Part shown: positions 36,020-43,052 of the stretch, piece after piece
Layout: each line of letters opens with the position of its first letter
How positions within the stretch are numbered: the first letter of the stretch is position 1
NCBI GenBank assembly: GCA_903922075.1
Contig: CAIXSK010000239.1
Location: 1 to 51,506, forward strand
DNA from: an uncultured beta proteobacterium
Lineage (GTDB): Bacteria > Pseudomonadota > Gammaproteobacteria > Burkholderiales > Rhodocyclaceae
Direction: 5' to 3'
DNA: 51,506 nucleotides
Position numbers and translations under genes: made by a program
Notes under the pieces: generated by a model
What the model was told of the DNA's origin: nothing
What the model saw: only the letters and a program-made list of their open reading frames with translations
Databases searched by the model: none

Positions 36020-38104
36020 CTATAACTCGAACTTCAACCCGCCATAAATGAAACGGCCACGATTCGGCCCCCAGATGTGGGTGACGTCGATTGCCCCGGT
36101 GGCACTGACCCAGAGCATGCCGTCGTGGTCGCTCTGCTTGAAATCGAACAGATTGTCGGCCCCGACGAAAACGGCCCAGCGCTTGTCGATGGCGTACTGG
36201 ACGCGGGCATCGACGGTCCAGAAGGCTGGACTCTTGTCGGGCTTGACGCTGCCATCAAAGTTGTAGTGCGGCTCGTCGCGGTAGTAGAACTTGGCCAGGT
36301 CCTGCGGGCCGGTCCAGGTGCCGCGCACGAAGACGTCGAGCGGCCCGCTGTCCCAGTCGAGCGAGACATAGACGCGGCGGTCCGGGCGGGCGAAGGCCAG
36401 CGTGCCGACCGGGAAGTCGTAGTGGGCGACTTCGAGACCGAGGCTGGCGGCCAGTTCTTTCGTTACCTGGTAGCCCAGTTGCAGGTCAGCCCCCTTGACC
36501 CTGACCGGCGCGCTGGCACTGCGCAGCACCGACTCGGTGGCGCCGATGTCCAGCCAGGCCAGGTTGTCGAGCCGGGTGTAATGCGCGTTGCCGAGGAGTT
36601 TCCAGTCGCCGTCCTGCCAGTCGAAGGTATACATCAGGTTCTTCGATTTCTCGACGCCGTTGGTTGCATTGCGGATGACCAGGGTTTCGAGGATGCCGTG
36701 ATCCTGCTCGAAGTAGCTGGTCGGCGCCCGGTAGCCGATGCCGCCCGACAATCGGCTACCGGCGTGTTCGTTGTGGCGCCAGAGCAGGTTGAGGCGCGGC
36801 GCCAGTTGCGCGCCGTAGACGTTGTGCTTTTCCCAGCGCAGGTTGCCGCCGATTTCCAGGCGGTCGTCCAGGAAGGCGTAGTTGGCGGCCAGGCCGAGGC
36901 CGGGGACGCGGAAGGTGTAGTTGTCGAGGCCGTCGGCCGGCGTGCCGTCGGGCAGTTCGGCCTTGGAGCGCAGATCTTCGTAGCGCCAGTCGGCCAGCGC
37001 CGTCCACACGCCGCCGGCGAGCGGCGCCTTGAGGCTGCCCATCAGGTAGCCCTGGTTCTGCTTGGCTTTGTAGACGTTGCCTTCGTAGAAGGAGTCCTGA
37101 TCGTGTTGGGCGTAGCCGGCGGCGAGATTGAGGACGGCTTCGCCGAGCTTCTTCTCGCCGGTGATGTAGGCCGACTCGCGTTTCGTGAAGATGATCTCGG
37201 ACAGCCCGCTGCGGCCGTCCACGTAACCGACTTTGCTGGCGTCGGTCGGATTGACCCAGCCGTCGACGTAAGGCGAGGCATGGGCGCCCTTGGAGAAGTC
37301 GAAGGGATTGCCGCTGCGGCTCAGCTTGATCGCATCGTAATCGGTGCCCATGGTGCCGCCGTTGCGCTTTTCGTCGATGGCGTCGACCCGGCCCTTGAGC
37401 TTGAAGCCGCCAAGGTCGTCGACGAAGAAGCCGATGCCGCCGAGCTTGCGGCTGTAGCCGGTGTATTCCGAGACGCCGTTGCCGTCGCCGTCGACAGAAT
37501 CATGGCGGTTGCTGTGGATGTTGGCGGTCACGGCGCCGGCGCTGCCGGCAGTCGCGACCTGGGCATCGAGCCGGCGGCTGCCGTATTGGCCGATGGCCAT
37601 TTCGACCAGGGCTTCGTCCTTGACCGGGCGGCGGGTGACCATGTTGACCGTGCCGGCCAGCGCGTCCGGCGTCAGGCCGGAGGCGCCGGCGCCGCGCATC
37701 AGGTCGATGCGTTCCAGGCCGCGCAGGCCGACCGAGTCGAGGCCGTAGGCCTGCGAGACGGCCGAGAACAGCGGCACGCCGTCGATCAGCAGGGTCGTGT
37801 AGCGGCCGGGCAGGTTGTTCAGCGAAATGAAGCGGGCGTTGCAGATCGAGCATTCGACCTGGACGGCGACGCCCGGCCGCTTGTCGAGGGCCTCGTTGAT
37901 GTTGCTGGCGCCAAGCTTGGTGGCTTCCTCGATGGTGCAGCTTTCGACCGGTGCTACCTGATCGCGCAGAAAGGGGCGCTGGGTAGTGCTCGCCCGCCGG
38001 TTGCCGACGACAATTTCGCCCAAGGTGGTCTCCTTGCCGCCGGCGTCGGCGGCAAGGCAGGAAACGCAGCTCAGGGCGGCGACCAGCGGGAGCGTATGGC
38101 GCAT
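36020..38104 (-). CDS. TonB-dependent outer-membrane receptor with a plug CxxC motif
   Basis: The 694-residue outer-membrane receptor has a signal peptide (about 1-18, two Cys within it), a TonB box-like segment TTLGEIVVGN, then a plug with the motif VECSICNARFISLNNLPGRYTTLLIDGVPLF. Cys85 and Cys88 form a CxxC. This CxxC-N arrangement is known to me from receptors of Bacteroidota-type metal/tetrapyrrole uptake clusters. The barrel ends with a strand closing FIYGGLKFEL. The start ATG at 38104 shares one base with the rpsD-like stop (TGATG). As the last gene of the minus-strand island it likely takes up a metal complex or tetrapyrrole. Confidence 0.85.
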   Translation of the reverse strand: MRHTLPLVAALSCVSCLAADAGGKETTLGEIVVGNRRASTTQRPFLRDQVAPVESCTIEEATKLGASNINEALDKRPGVAVQVECSICNARFISLNNLPGRYTTLLIDGVPLFSAVSQAYGLDSVGLRGLERIDLMRGAGASGLTPDALAGTVNMVTRRPVKDEALVEMAIGQYGSRRLDAQVATAGSAGAVTANIHSNRHDSVDGDGNGVSEYTGYSRKLGGIGFFVDDLGGFKLKGRVDAIDEKRNGGTMGTDYDAIKLSRSGNPFDFSKGAHASPYVDGWVNPTDASKVGYVDGRSGLSEIIFTKRESAYITGEKKLGEAVLNLAAGYAQHDQDSFYEGNVYKAKQNQGYLMGSLKAPLAGGVWTALADWRYEDLRSKAELPDGTPADGLDNYTFRVPGLGLAANYAFLDDRLEIGGNLRWEKHNVYGAQLAPRLNLLWRHNEHAGSRLSGGIGYRAPTSYFEQDHGILETLVIRNATNGVEKSKNLMYTFDWQDGDWKLLGNAHYTRLDNLAWLDIGATESVLRSASAPVRVKGADLQLGYQVTKELAASLGLEVAHYDFPVGTLAFARPDRRVYVSLDWDSGPLDVFVRGTWTGPQDLAKFYYRDEPHYNFDGSVKPDKSPAFWTVDARVQYAIDKRWAVFVGADNLFDFKQSDHDGMLWVSATGAIDVTHIWGPNRGRFIYGGLKFEL

Positions 38105-38721
38105 CACATCCGCGTCGCGTAATACTCGACGACGCGCTGCAGGTCGAGCGGGAAAGGCACCGCATCGCCGCCGGGCAGGTGGCTGAGGTGGGCGATTTGC
38201 GTCTGGGCGTCGAAGGCGATCCACTCGGCACGTTCGAGGGCCGGTTCTTCCAGCGTCGCGCGGACGAGGTCGATTTTCTTGCCGGCTTCGGTCGGACCGA
38301 AACTGTCGCCGACGCGCAAGCGAATCGATGGGATGGTGACGCGCTTACCGTTGAGCTGGAATTTGCCATGGCTGACCAACTGGCGCGCGGCCGGGATGGT
38401 CGGGGCGAAGCCGGCGCGGAAGACGAGGTTGTCGAGGCGGCGTTCGAGCAGTTCGACCAGTTTGTCGCCGGTGGCCCCGCGATCCTTCTTGGCGTCGGCG
38501 ACGACGCGACGCAGTTGCGTTTCGGTCAGGCCGTAGTTGAAGCGCAGCTTCTGCTTTTCCATCAGTTGCAGGCCGTAGCCGGATTTCTTGGCGGCGATCT
38601 TGCGCGCACCGTGCTGGCCGGGGGGCTGGTCGCGCTCCTGCATCGATTTTCGCGACAGGCCGGGCAGGTCGACGCCGAGGGCGCGCAGGACTTTGAGGCG
38701 GGGGCCGGTGAAACGGGACAT
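38104..38721 (-). CDS. rpsD: Second ribosomal protein S4 (cysteine-free, cyanobacterial-type RpsD paralogue)
   Basis: The 205-residue protein has the full S4 plan, including PGQHGARKIAAKKSGYGLQLMEKQKLRFNYGLTE and the S4 RNA-binding domain (LDNLVFRAGFAPTIPAARQLVSHGKFQLNGKRVTIPS). The opening MSRFTGPRLKVLRALGVDLPGL looks like cyanobacterial and chloroplast S4 and not like the typical beta/gammaproteobacterial S4 start. It has no Cys, so it cannot bind zinc. The ATG at 38721 has AAGGAG upstream. Its place inside an iron/heme uptake island, and not in the alpha operon, argues for a transferred, conditionally used paralogue; that regulation is inferred. The final 35 residues (HLPGGDAVPFPLDLQRVVEYYATRM) also differ from bacterial S4 ends. 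Confidence 0.85.
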   Translation of the reverse strand: MSRFTGPRLKVLRALGVDLPGLSRKSMQERDQPPGQHGARKIAAKKSGYGLQLMEKQKLRFNYGLTETQLRRVVADAKKDRGATGDKLVELLERRLDNLVFRAGFAPTIPAARQLVSHGKFQLNGKRVTIPSIRLRVGDSFGPTEAGKKIDLVRATLEEPALERAEWIAFDAQTQIAHLSHLPGGDAVPFPLDLQRVVEYYATRM

Positions 38722-38741
38722 GGGTTCTCCTTGGTTGAAGA

Positions 38742-39020
38742 TCAGTGCAGGGATTGACCGGGGGCGGTCAGGGGACAGTTCGGTACGCTGACCGAAGCCG
38801 GGTGGCATTCGACGGCACGCCAGCCGGCCAGGGATTGTTCGAGGGCGTCGTGCAGTTCGGGGGGCAGCGTCACGTCGGCGATGGCGGCAGCCAGGTGGGC
38901 GCGCAAGGCGGCGGTCTTGGCCAATGTCGGGCCGCGCAGGGCTGAAGCCGAGAGCAGGGTGACGATGGCGGCAAGGCGCAGGTCGAGCGGCATGTCGTCG
39001 GTTTCGCAGCGGTCGTTCAT
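38742..39020 (-). CDS. Small unknown protein of the heme/iron island
   Basis: The 92-residue helical protein (MPLDLRLAAIVTLLSASALRGPTLAKTAALRAHLAAAIADVTLPPELHDALEQSLAGWRA) carries two Cys near the C-terminus (VECHPASVSVPNC) and one near the start. I do not recognise it. It lies 6 bases after the DUF2149 gene and 20 bases before the S4 gene on the same strand, so it is expressed with them. No signal peptide, probably cytoplasmic. Confidence 0.6.
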   Translation of the reverse strand: MNDRCETDDMPLDLRLAAIVTLLSASALRGPTLAKTAALRAHLAAAIADVTLPPELHDALEQSLAGWRAVECHPASVSVPNCPLTAPGQSLH

Positions 39021-39026
39021 GGTGGT

Positions 39027-39350
39027 TTACTCCTTGCCTTCGGGGACATAGACCATCGAGCCGTCCTTCATCCGGTAGGCGACGCCGGCCTTCTCGCCGT
39101 CGCCGCTGCCGATGTTGCCGTTGGCCTTGTAGTGCTCAATTTTTTCGCCCTTCTTGATCGTCACTTCCATGGTCGGCTTGCCGGGATCGGTGATCACCGT
39201 CACGTCCTGCTTGTTGAATGGATTGATCAGCGGGTTCTGGGCCACGGTGATCAACAGCGCGGCGATGATGACCAGGAAGATGTCGATCAGATTGACCACC
39301 GACAGGATCGGGTCCTCGGTCTCGGGTTCGTGCAGCAGTTTCAGGCTCAT
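39027..39350 (-). CDS. DUF2149 membrane protein (ExbD-like topology)
   Basis: The 107-residue inner-membrane protein with one N-terminal TM (PILSVVNLIDIFLVIIAALLIT, about 15-36) and a periplasmic domain (about 40-107, KPTMEVTIKKGEKIEHYKANGN). The short cytoplasmic start with the DPILSVVNLID segment and the single TM match DUF2149 proteins, which occur beside CobN-like and MotA/ExbB-like genes in archaea and Bacteroidota. An Asp in the TM start could take part in proton coupling as in ExbD. It overlaps the ExbB-like gene upstream by 4 bases (ATGA). Confidence 0.85.
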   Translation of the reverse strand: MSLKLLHEPETEDPILSVVNLIDIFLVIIAALLITVAQNPLINPFNKQDVTVITDPGKPTMEVTIKKGEKIEHYKANGNIGSGDGEKAGVAYRMKDGSMVYVPEGKE

Positions 39351-39832
39351 GCTGCCTGGCTCCGCAGCGCCTCGATTTCGAGCATCTCCTCGGCCAGCCA
39401 GCGGCGACGCACATTGACCACCCAGTAGGTGATGGAGGCGGCGATCAGGGCCAGGATGACGGCCGAGAAGGCGATGGTCAGGTTGTCCGAAACCTTGGCC
39501 AGATTGCCGTCAGACAGCGATTTCAGCGCCGGGCCCATGGGGATCATGGTGGCGACCAGGCCGAGCATAGGGGTGACCCGGCTGGCGATGCGCGGCGCCT
39601 CGAGCAGCTTGTGGGCGATCACGTCGAGATCGTCTACGGTCAGGCCGAAATTTTGCCGAAAAATGGAAACCAACGGCCGCCCCTGGCCGCGCCGGCGATA
39701 GAAGGCGAGCAGCGCGAACTCGCCGAGCACCCAGAAGGCGTAGAGGAAGAGGGCGGCGATCAGGACCAGCGTCGGAATCAAAAAGAGCTGGGAGATCTGG
39801 TACATCGACAGTTCGATCAGGTTGGCTTGCAT
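39347..39832 (-). CDS. MotA/TolQ/ExbB-family proton channel protein
   Basis: The 161-residue inner-membrane protein has three helices: about 12-38 (SQLFLIPTLVLIAALFLYAFWVL), about 92-115 in TPMLGLVATMIPMGPAL, and about 122-145 (LTIAFSAVILALIAASITYWV). The TPMLGLVATMIPMGPALKSLSDGN motif is the ExbB/TolQ pore signature. With the DUF2149 partner it forms an ExbBD-like energiser using the proton gradient. In Bacteroidota Hmu operons an ExbB-like gene accompanies the CobN-like one. The 12-residue stretch NFGLTVDDLD overlaps dispersed-element copy 7. Confidence 0.85.
   Translation of the reverse strand: MQANLIELSMYQISQLFLIPTLVLIAALFLYAFWVLGEFALLAFYRRRGQGRPLVSIFRQNFGLTVDDLDVIAHKLLEAPRIASRVTPMLGLVATMIPMGPALKSLSDGNLAKVSDNLTIAFSAVILALIAASITYWVVNVRRRWLAEEMLEIEALRSQAA
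39630..39664 (+). repeat. Dispersed 35-bp element, copy 7 (inside the ExbB-like gene)
   Basis: CTACGGTC starts at 39634, GAAATTTT at 39647 and the AAAAAT tract at 39659-39664, with the common tract offsets of 17 and 29 from 39630. The outer part of the core, before CTACGG, is not conserved. Confidence 0.5.
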
Positions 39833-39859
39833 AAAGTCTCCGGGGGCGTAAAAAGGGAT

Positions 39860-40708
39860 TCAGGATCGGGGGGCGGATGCCGCCAGTTCGCGCTCAAGCG
39901 ACTGGCGCAGGGTGCCGATGGCCGGTTGGCGGGCATAGTCGGCGACCATCTGGTAAGGGTCGATGCGGCGCCCGCCGGGCATCAGGATCAGCGGCGGCAC
40001 CTTGTTCATGGGGCTTGGGGTGTTGCTCCACTGGCCCCCGTGATGGCGAACCAGCACCTCGCCGACGTATTGGCCGAGAAAATGCACGAAGGCCCGGTAA
40101 TCAGCCCCCTTGGTCTGCTTGGCGCGGGGCTCGCCGCCGGGCGCGTGCTCCATCAGCACCCGTTCGATTTCGATCAGGCTGTCCGTGCTGTAGTCGAGAC
40201 GCCCACCGGCCTTGTTGAGATTACCGATGAAGCCATCGAGTATCCGGGTAAGCGCCATGCGCCGGACATCGACCTGGTAGCGCACCACGCCGCACTCCTC
40301 GGCGGGCAAGGCGCCGACCGTCAGCCGCTCGGTGTGGCGGGAGCCGTCGGCCTGGGTGATGAAATAGTCGAAAGTGGCGACGCGGCTGGCCTCGTGCGGC
40401 GCCGCTGCCTGGGCCTGGCGAAATGCCAGCAGATCACGCCGCGTCGGCTTGCTGGCTGGCTGCAGCATGACCTTGGCCATTTTCAGCCACTCTTCCTTCT
40501 TCTGCTGGCTTCGGTAATGGGAGGTGCCGCTCTCCCAGGCTGCTTCGAAAAGGCCGCTGTCGACCAGCGCCAGAAAGGCGCGGGCATGATCCTGGGCGCG
40601 TTGCAGGTCGGTGCAGGCCAGTTCCGGGCTGTGGCTGGCCGGGCTTTCTGCGGCTACCGTCAGGCCGCTGCCGGCAGAGAGCAGAAGGATGGCGAGAAGG
40701 TGGTTCAT
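39860..40708 (-). CDS. Periplasmic DUF4019-domain protein
   Basis: The 282-residue protein has a signal peptide (MNHLLAILLLSAGSGLTVAA, cleaved near 20). A DUF4019 region (about 35-150) contains HARAFLALVDSGLFEAAWESGTSHYRSQQKKEEWLKMA. A second domain starting near LIEIERVLMEH ends with FLGQYVGEVLVRHHGGQW. DUF4019 proteins are periplasmic, of unknown function. The gene begins 4 bases inside the preceding 60-codon ORF (ATGA) and precedes the ExbB-like gene by 27 bases, so it belongs to the heme/iron island and may be a periplasmic adaptor; inference. Confidence 0.75.
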   Translation of the reverse strand: MNHLLAILLLSAGSGLTVAAESPASHSPELACTDLQRAQDHARAFLALVDSGLFEAAWESGTSHYRSQQKKEEWLKMAKVMLQPASKPTRRDLLAFRQAQAAAPHEASRVATFDYFITQADGSRHTERLTVGALPAEECGVVRYQVDVRRMALTRILDGFIGNLNKAGGRLDYSTDSLIEIERVLMEHAPGGEPRAKQTKGADYRAFVHFLGQYVGEVLVRHHGGQWSNTPSPMNKVPPLILMPGGRRIDPYQMVADYARQPAIGTLRQSLERELAASAPRS

Positions 40709-40887
40709 AGGTGTCGAACTCCCGCTTCGATAGCCAGCACCTGGAACAATTCGATGATGTCCGACACCAAAAAAACGATGCCGGCCGTGCTCACGCCGGA
40801 AAGGGCCGATACGATCAACAGGCGGCTCAGCCGATCATCGTTGTCGCACGTCGGCGCCACGATTTCCAAGCTATGTGTTTGGGGCAT
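40705..40887 (-). CDS. Small single-pass membrane protein (60 aa), unknown
   Basis: A 60-codon ORF starting at ATG 40887 has a hydrophilic N-terminus (QTHSLEIVAPTCDNDDRLSR), one TM helix (LLIVSALSGVSTAGIVFLVSDIIEL) and a short tail. Its TGA overlaps the ATG of the DUF4019 gene by 4 bases. It sits 32 bases after the siderophore-type receptor gene. Overlap and clear TM support a real gene, though too small to assign. A small inner-membrane partner of the ExbB-like channel is possible but unproven. Confidence 0.55.
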   Translation of the reverse strand: MPQTHSLEIVAPTCDNDDRLSRLLIVSALSGVSTAGIVFLVSDIIELFQVLAIEAGVRHL

Positions 40888-40919
40888 GGGGTGCTTGGGG
40901 CTTGGGTTGGGGGACGGGC

Positions 40920-43052
40920 TTACCACTTGCCCTCCAGCGAAAGCAGCACGCTGCGCTGGCCGCGCTCGGTCGTCGCCAGCGACCAGCGGTCGCTGCCCGA
41001 CCAGGCGTTGGCCAGGCGGCGGGTGTCGGTGCCGAGCACGTTCTGCAGTTCGAGCCGCAGATTGAACTGCGCTGTCAGGCGGCGAGCGGCGTAGAGATCG
41101 AGTACGGGGCGCGCTTTTTGTTGCGTCGCCAGTTCGCCGGCGACGGCGCTTCGGGTCCGGCCGTAGAGATTGAACTGGAAGCCGGCGCTGGCCTGCCAGG
41201 CGGCCAGCGCCTGGTCGATGCCGAGGCTCCACTGGTAGCGCGGCAGGTCGCGGGCGTCGCGGCTGATGCCGAGGCGCTCGTCGTCCACCCGGGCCTTGGG
41301 CAGCGTCAGGTGGCTGCGAAGCGCGGCGCCTTTCCAGCCGAAGGCGTCGCCCTTCAGCCTGGCGTCGAGCTCCAGCCCCCAATGGCGGGCCGTGCCTTCG
41401 TTGTGGGGGCGGTCGACCCAGCGGCTGCCCTCCAGCGCCGTGCGGCGTTCGATGAAATCCTCGGTTCGCCGCAGGTAAAAATTGGCGCCCAGGGTGCCGG
41501 CTTCGTTCGGCAGGTGTTTGTCGAGCGCCAGTTCCCAGTTGATGTTGCGCTCGCTCCTGAGCTCGGGGTTGCCGGCCCGATCGGGTTCCAGCGGGCTGTT
41601 GAAGGTGGCATTGGCTACGGTCAGGCCGGAAATTTCCTCCAATTTCGGCGATTTCAGGCCGGCGCCCAAGGACGAACGCAGGATCAGATCCGGGGCCAAT
41701 TCGTAGCGCCCGGCCAGCGATGGCGCCAGTTGCCCGGCGTTGTGCCGGCGGCCTTCGGCTTCGAGTGCGACGTGCTCGCCGCGCAGGCCGTAGGTCAGCG
41801 TCAGCGCCTTGGCCGCCTGCCATTCGTGCTGCAACCAGGCCGTCCACTGCTTGGCGCTGGCTTCGAAATCGCCGGCATAAACGCTGGCGCCGGTGGCGCG
41901 CTGGCTTTCCTCGCGCCGGTGCCAGCTCTGCTCTATGCCGGCCGACAACAGACCGTCGCCGACCGGGCGGTCGAGGCGCAGGGCGGAGGAAAATTCCCGC
42001 TCGTCACGGCTGATTTCCTCGCGGCCGTTCGTCCGGTTGCCGCCGGCGTCGATCCAGGCCCGGTCGGTATCCTGCTCGCGGCGGGCGCCCATCACGGCGA
42101 CGCGGCCGGACAGTTTGCCGAGGCCGGTCTTGCGCTCGCCCTCGGCGCGCAGGCGGGCGATGGTCAGCTGGCTTGCCTCGCGCTCGCGGCGGCTGCCGTC
42201 GGCGGCCAGCCCGCTGCCGGCGACCGGGTCGGCGTAGGCGTCGCGGCTGAAGTCGCCGCTGCGCTCGCCGCGGTTATGGTAGAGACTGGGCCACAGCGAC
42301 AGACTGCCTTCGCCGTCGCGCCAGGTCAGGCGCGGCGAGACGATGAATTCGTCCAGCGTGTACGGGCTGCTTTCCTTTTCTTCCTGCCACAGCGTGCGCG
42401 TGCCGCCGCTGGCCTGCTGGCGGCGGGTGGTTTTTTCCAGCGGCATGGCGTGGTGATTGACGGTGATCGGCACGATCCACGAGAAGCCTTTGTCGCCGCC
42501 GCCCAGGCTGGCGGTGAACTGGCCGTTCGGTTCGTCACCGCGCAGGCCGGCCGCCGCCCGGATGGCCGTCGATGTCGTCGGCCTGGTCTTCTTCATGATC
42601 AGGTTGACGGTGACCGGCGCGCTGCCGCCATGCTCGGCCGAGGCGCCGCGCAGGATCTCGACGCGCTCCAGTTCGCCCGAGGGCAGGCGGCCGACCGTGG
42701 TCAGCGCGTAGCGGGAATTGGCCGACGGCCGTTCGCCATCGATCAGGAACTGCACCGCATCGCGCCCCATGCCGCGTGCGTTGGCGCTCGGCCCGCCGTC
42801 GCCGCTGTGGGCGCCGGCCTCGATGCCGGGCAGCTTGCGGATCACCTCGCCGACGGTCAGCCCGCCCAGCGCTTCGATGTCCTTGCGGTCGATCACCGTC
42901 TTCTGGGTGACGGCGGCCTGGCGTTCGGCTTCGACTTCGCTGCTCGCGGTGACGGTGACTTCCTGGAGCGTCGTCGTCGGCGGCTCGGCGTTGGCGACGG
43001 CTGCAGATGCCGCCGCAAGCAATGCGACGACGGGACGCAGCCGGCGTTTCAC
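40920..43052 (-). CDS. TonB-dependent receptor (FepA/IrgA-like), second receptor of the island
   Basis: The 710-residue outer-membrane receptor begins at a GTG overlapping the TGA of the cobN-like gene by 3 bases (GTGA), with CGGAGG 7 bases upstream. The signal peptide ends AVANA. The plug shows LQEVTVTASSE (TonB box region), GGLTVGEVIRKLPGI, ARGMGRDAVQFLIDGERP and RVEILRGASAEHGGSAPVTVNLI. The barrel ends in SVLLSLEGKW. Its plug resembles catecholate siderophore receptors more than heme receptors. An internal GLTVANAT stretch lies in dispersed-element copy 8. Translational coupling to the CobN-like protein shows the two act together. Confidence 0.88.
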   Translation of the reverse strand: MKRRLRPVVALLAAASAAVANAEPPTTTLQEVTVTASSEVEAERQAAVTQKTVIDRKDIEALGGLTVGEVIRKLPGIEAGAHSGDGGPSANARGMGRDAVQFLIDGERPSANSRYALTTVGRLPSGELERVEILRGASAEHGGSAPVTVNLIMKKTRPTTSTAIRAAAGLRGDEPNGQFTASLGGGDKGFSWIVPITVNHHAMPLEKTTRRQQASGGTRTLWQEEKESSPYTLDEFIVSPRLTWRDGEGSLSLWPSLYHNRGERSGDFSRDAYADPVAGSGLAADGSRREREASQLTIARLRAEGERKTGLGKLSGRVAVMGARREQDTDRAWIDAGGNRTNGREEISRDEREFSSALRLDRPVGDGLLSAGIEQSWHRREESQRATGASVYAGDFEASAKQWTAWLQHEWQAAKALTLTYGLRGEHVALEAEGRRHNAGQLAPSLAGRYELAPDLILRSSLGAGLKSPKLEEISGLTVANATFNSPLEPDRAGNPELRSERNINWELALDKHLPNEAGTLGANFYLRRTEDFIERRTALEGSRWVDRPHNEGTARHWGLELDARLKGDAFGWKGAALRSHLTLPKARVDDERLGISRDARDLPRYQWSLGIDQALAAWQASAGFQFNLYGRTRSAVAGELATQQKARPVLDLYAARRLTAQFNLRLELQNVLGTDTRRLANAWSGSDRWSLATTERGQRSVLLSLEGKW
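41611..41645 (+). repeat. Dispersed 35-bp element, copy 8 (inside the second receptor gene)
   Basis: CTACGGTC starts at 41615. The first A/T tract (GGAAATTT) covers 41628-41635 and the second (AATTT) begins at 41641, offsets 17-19 and 30. The most degenerate of the listed copies; encodes GLTVA on the opposite strand. Confidence 0.4.
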
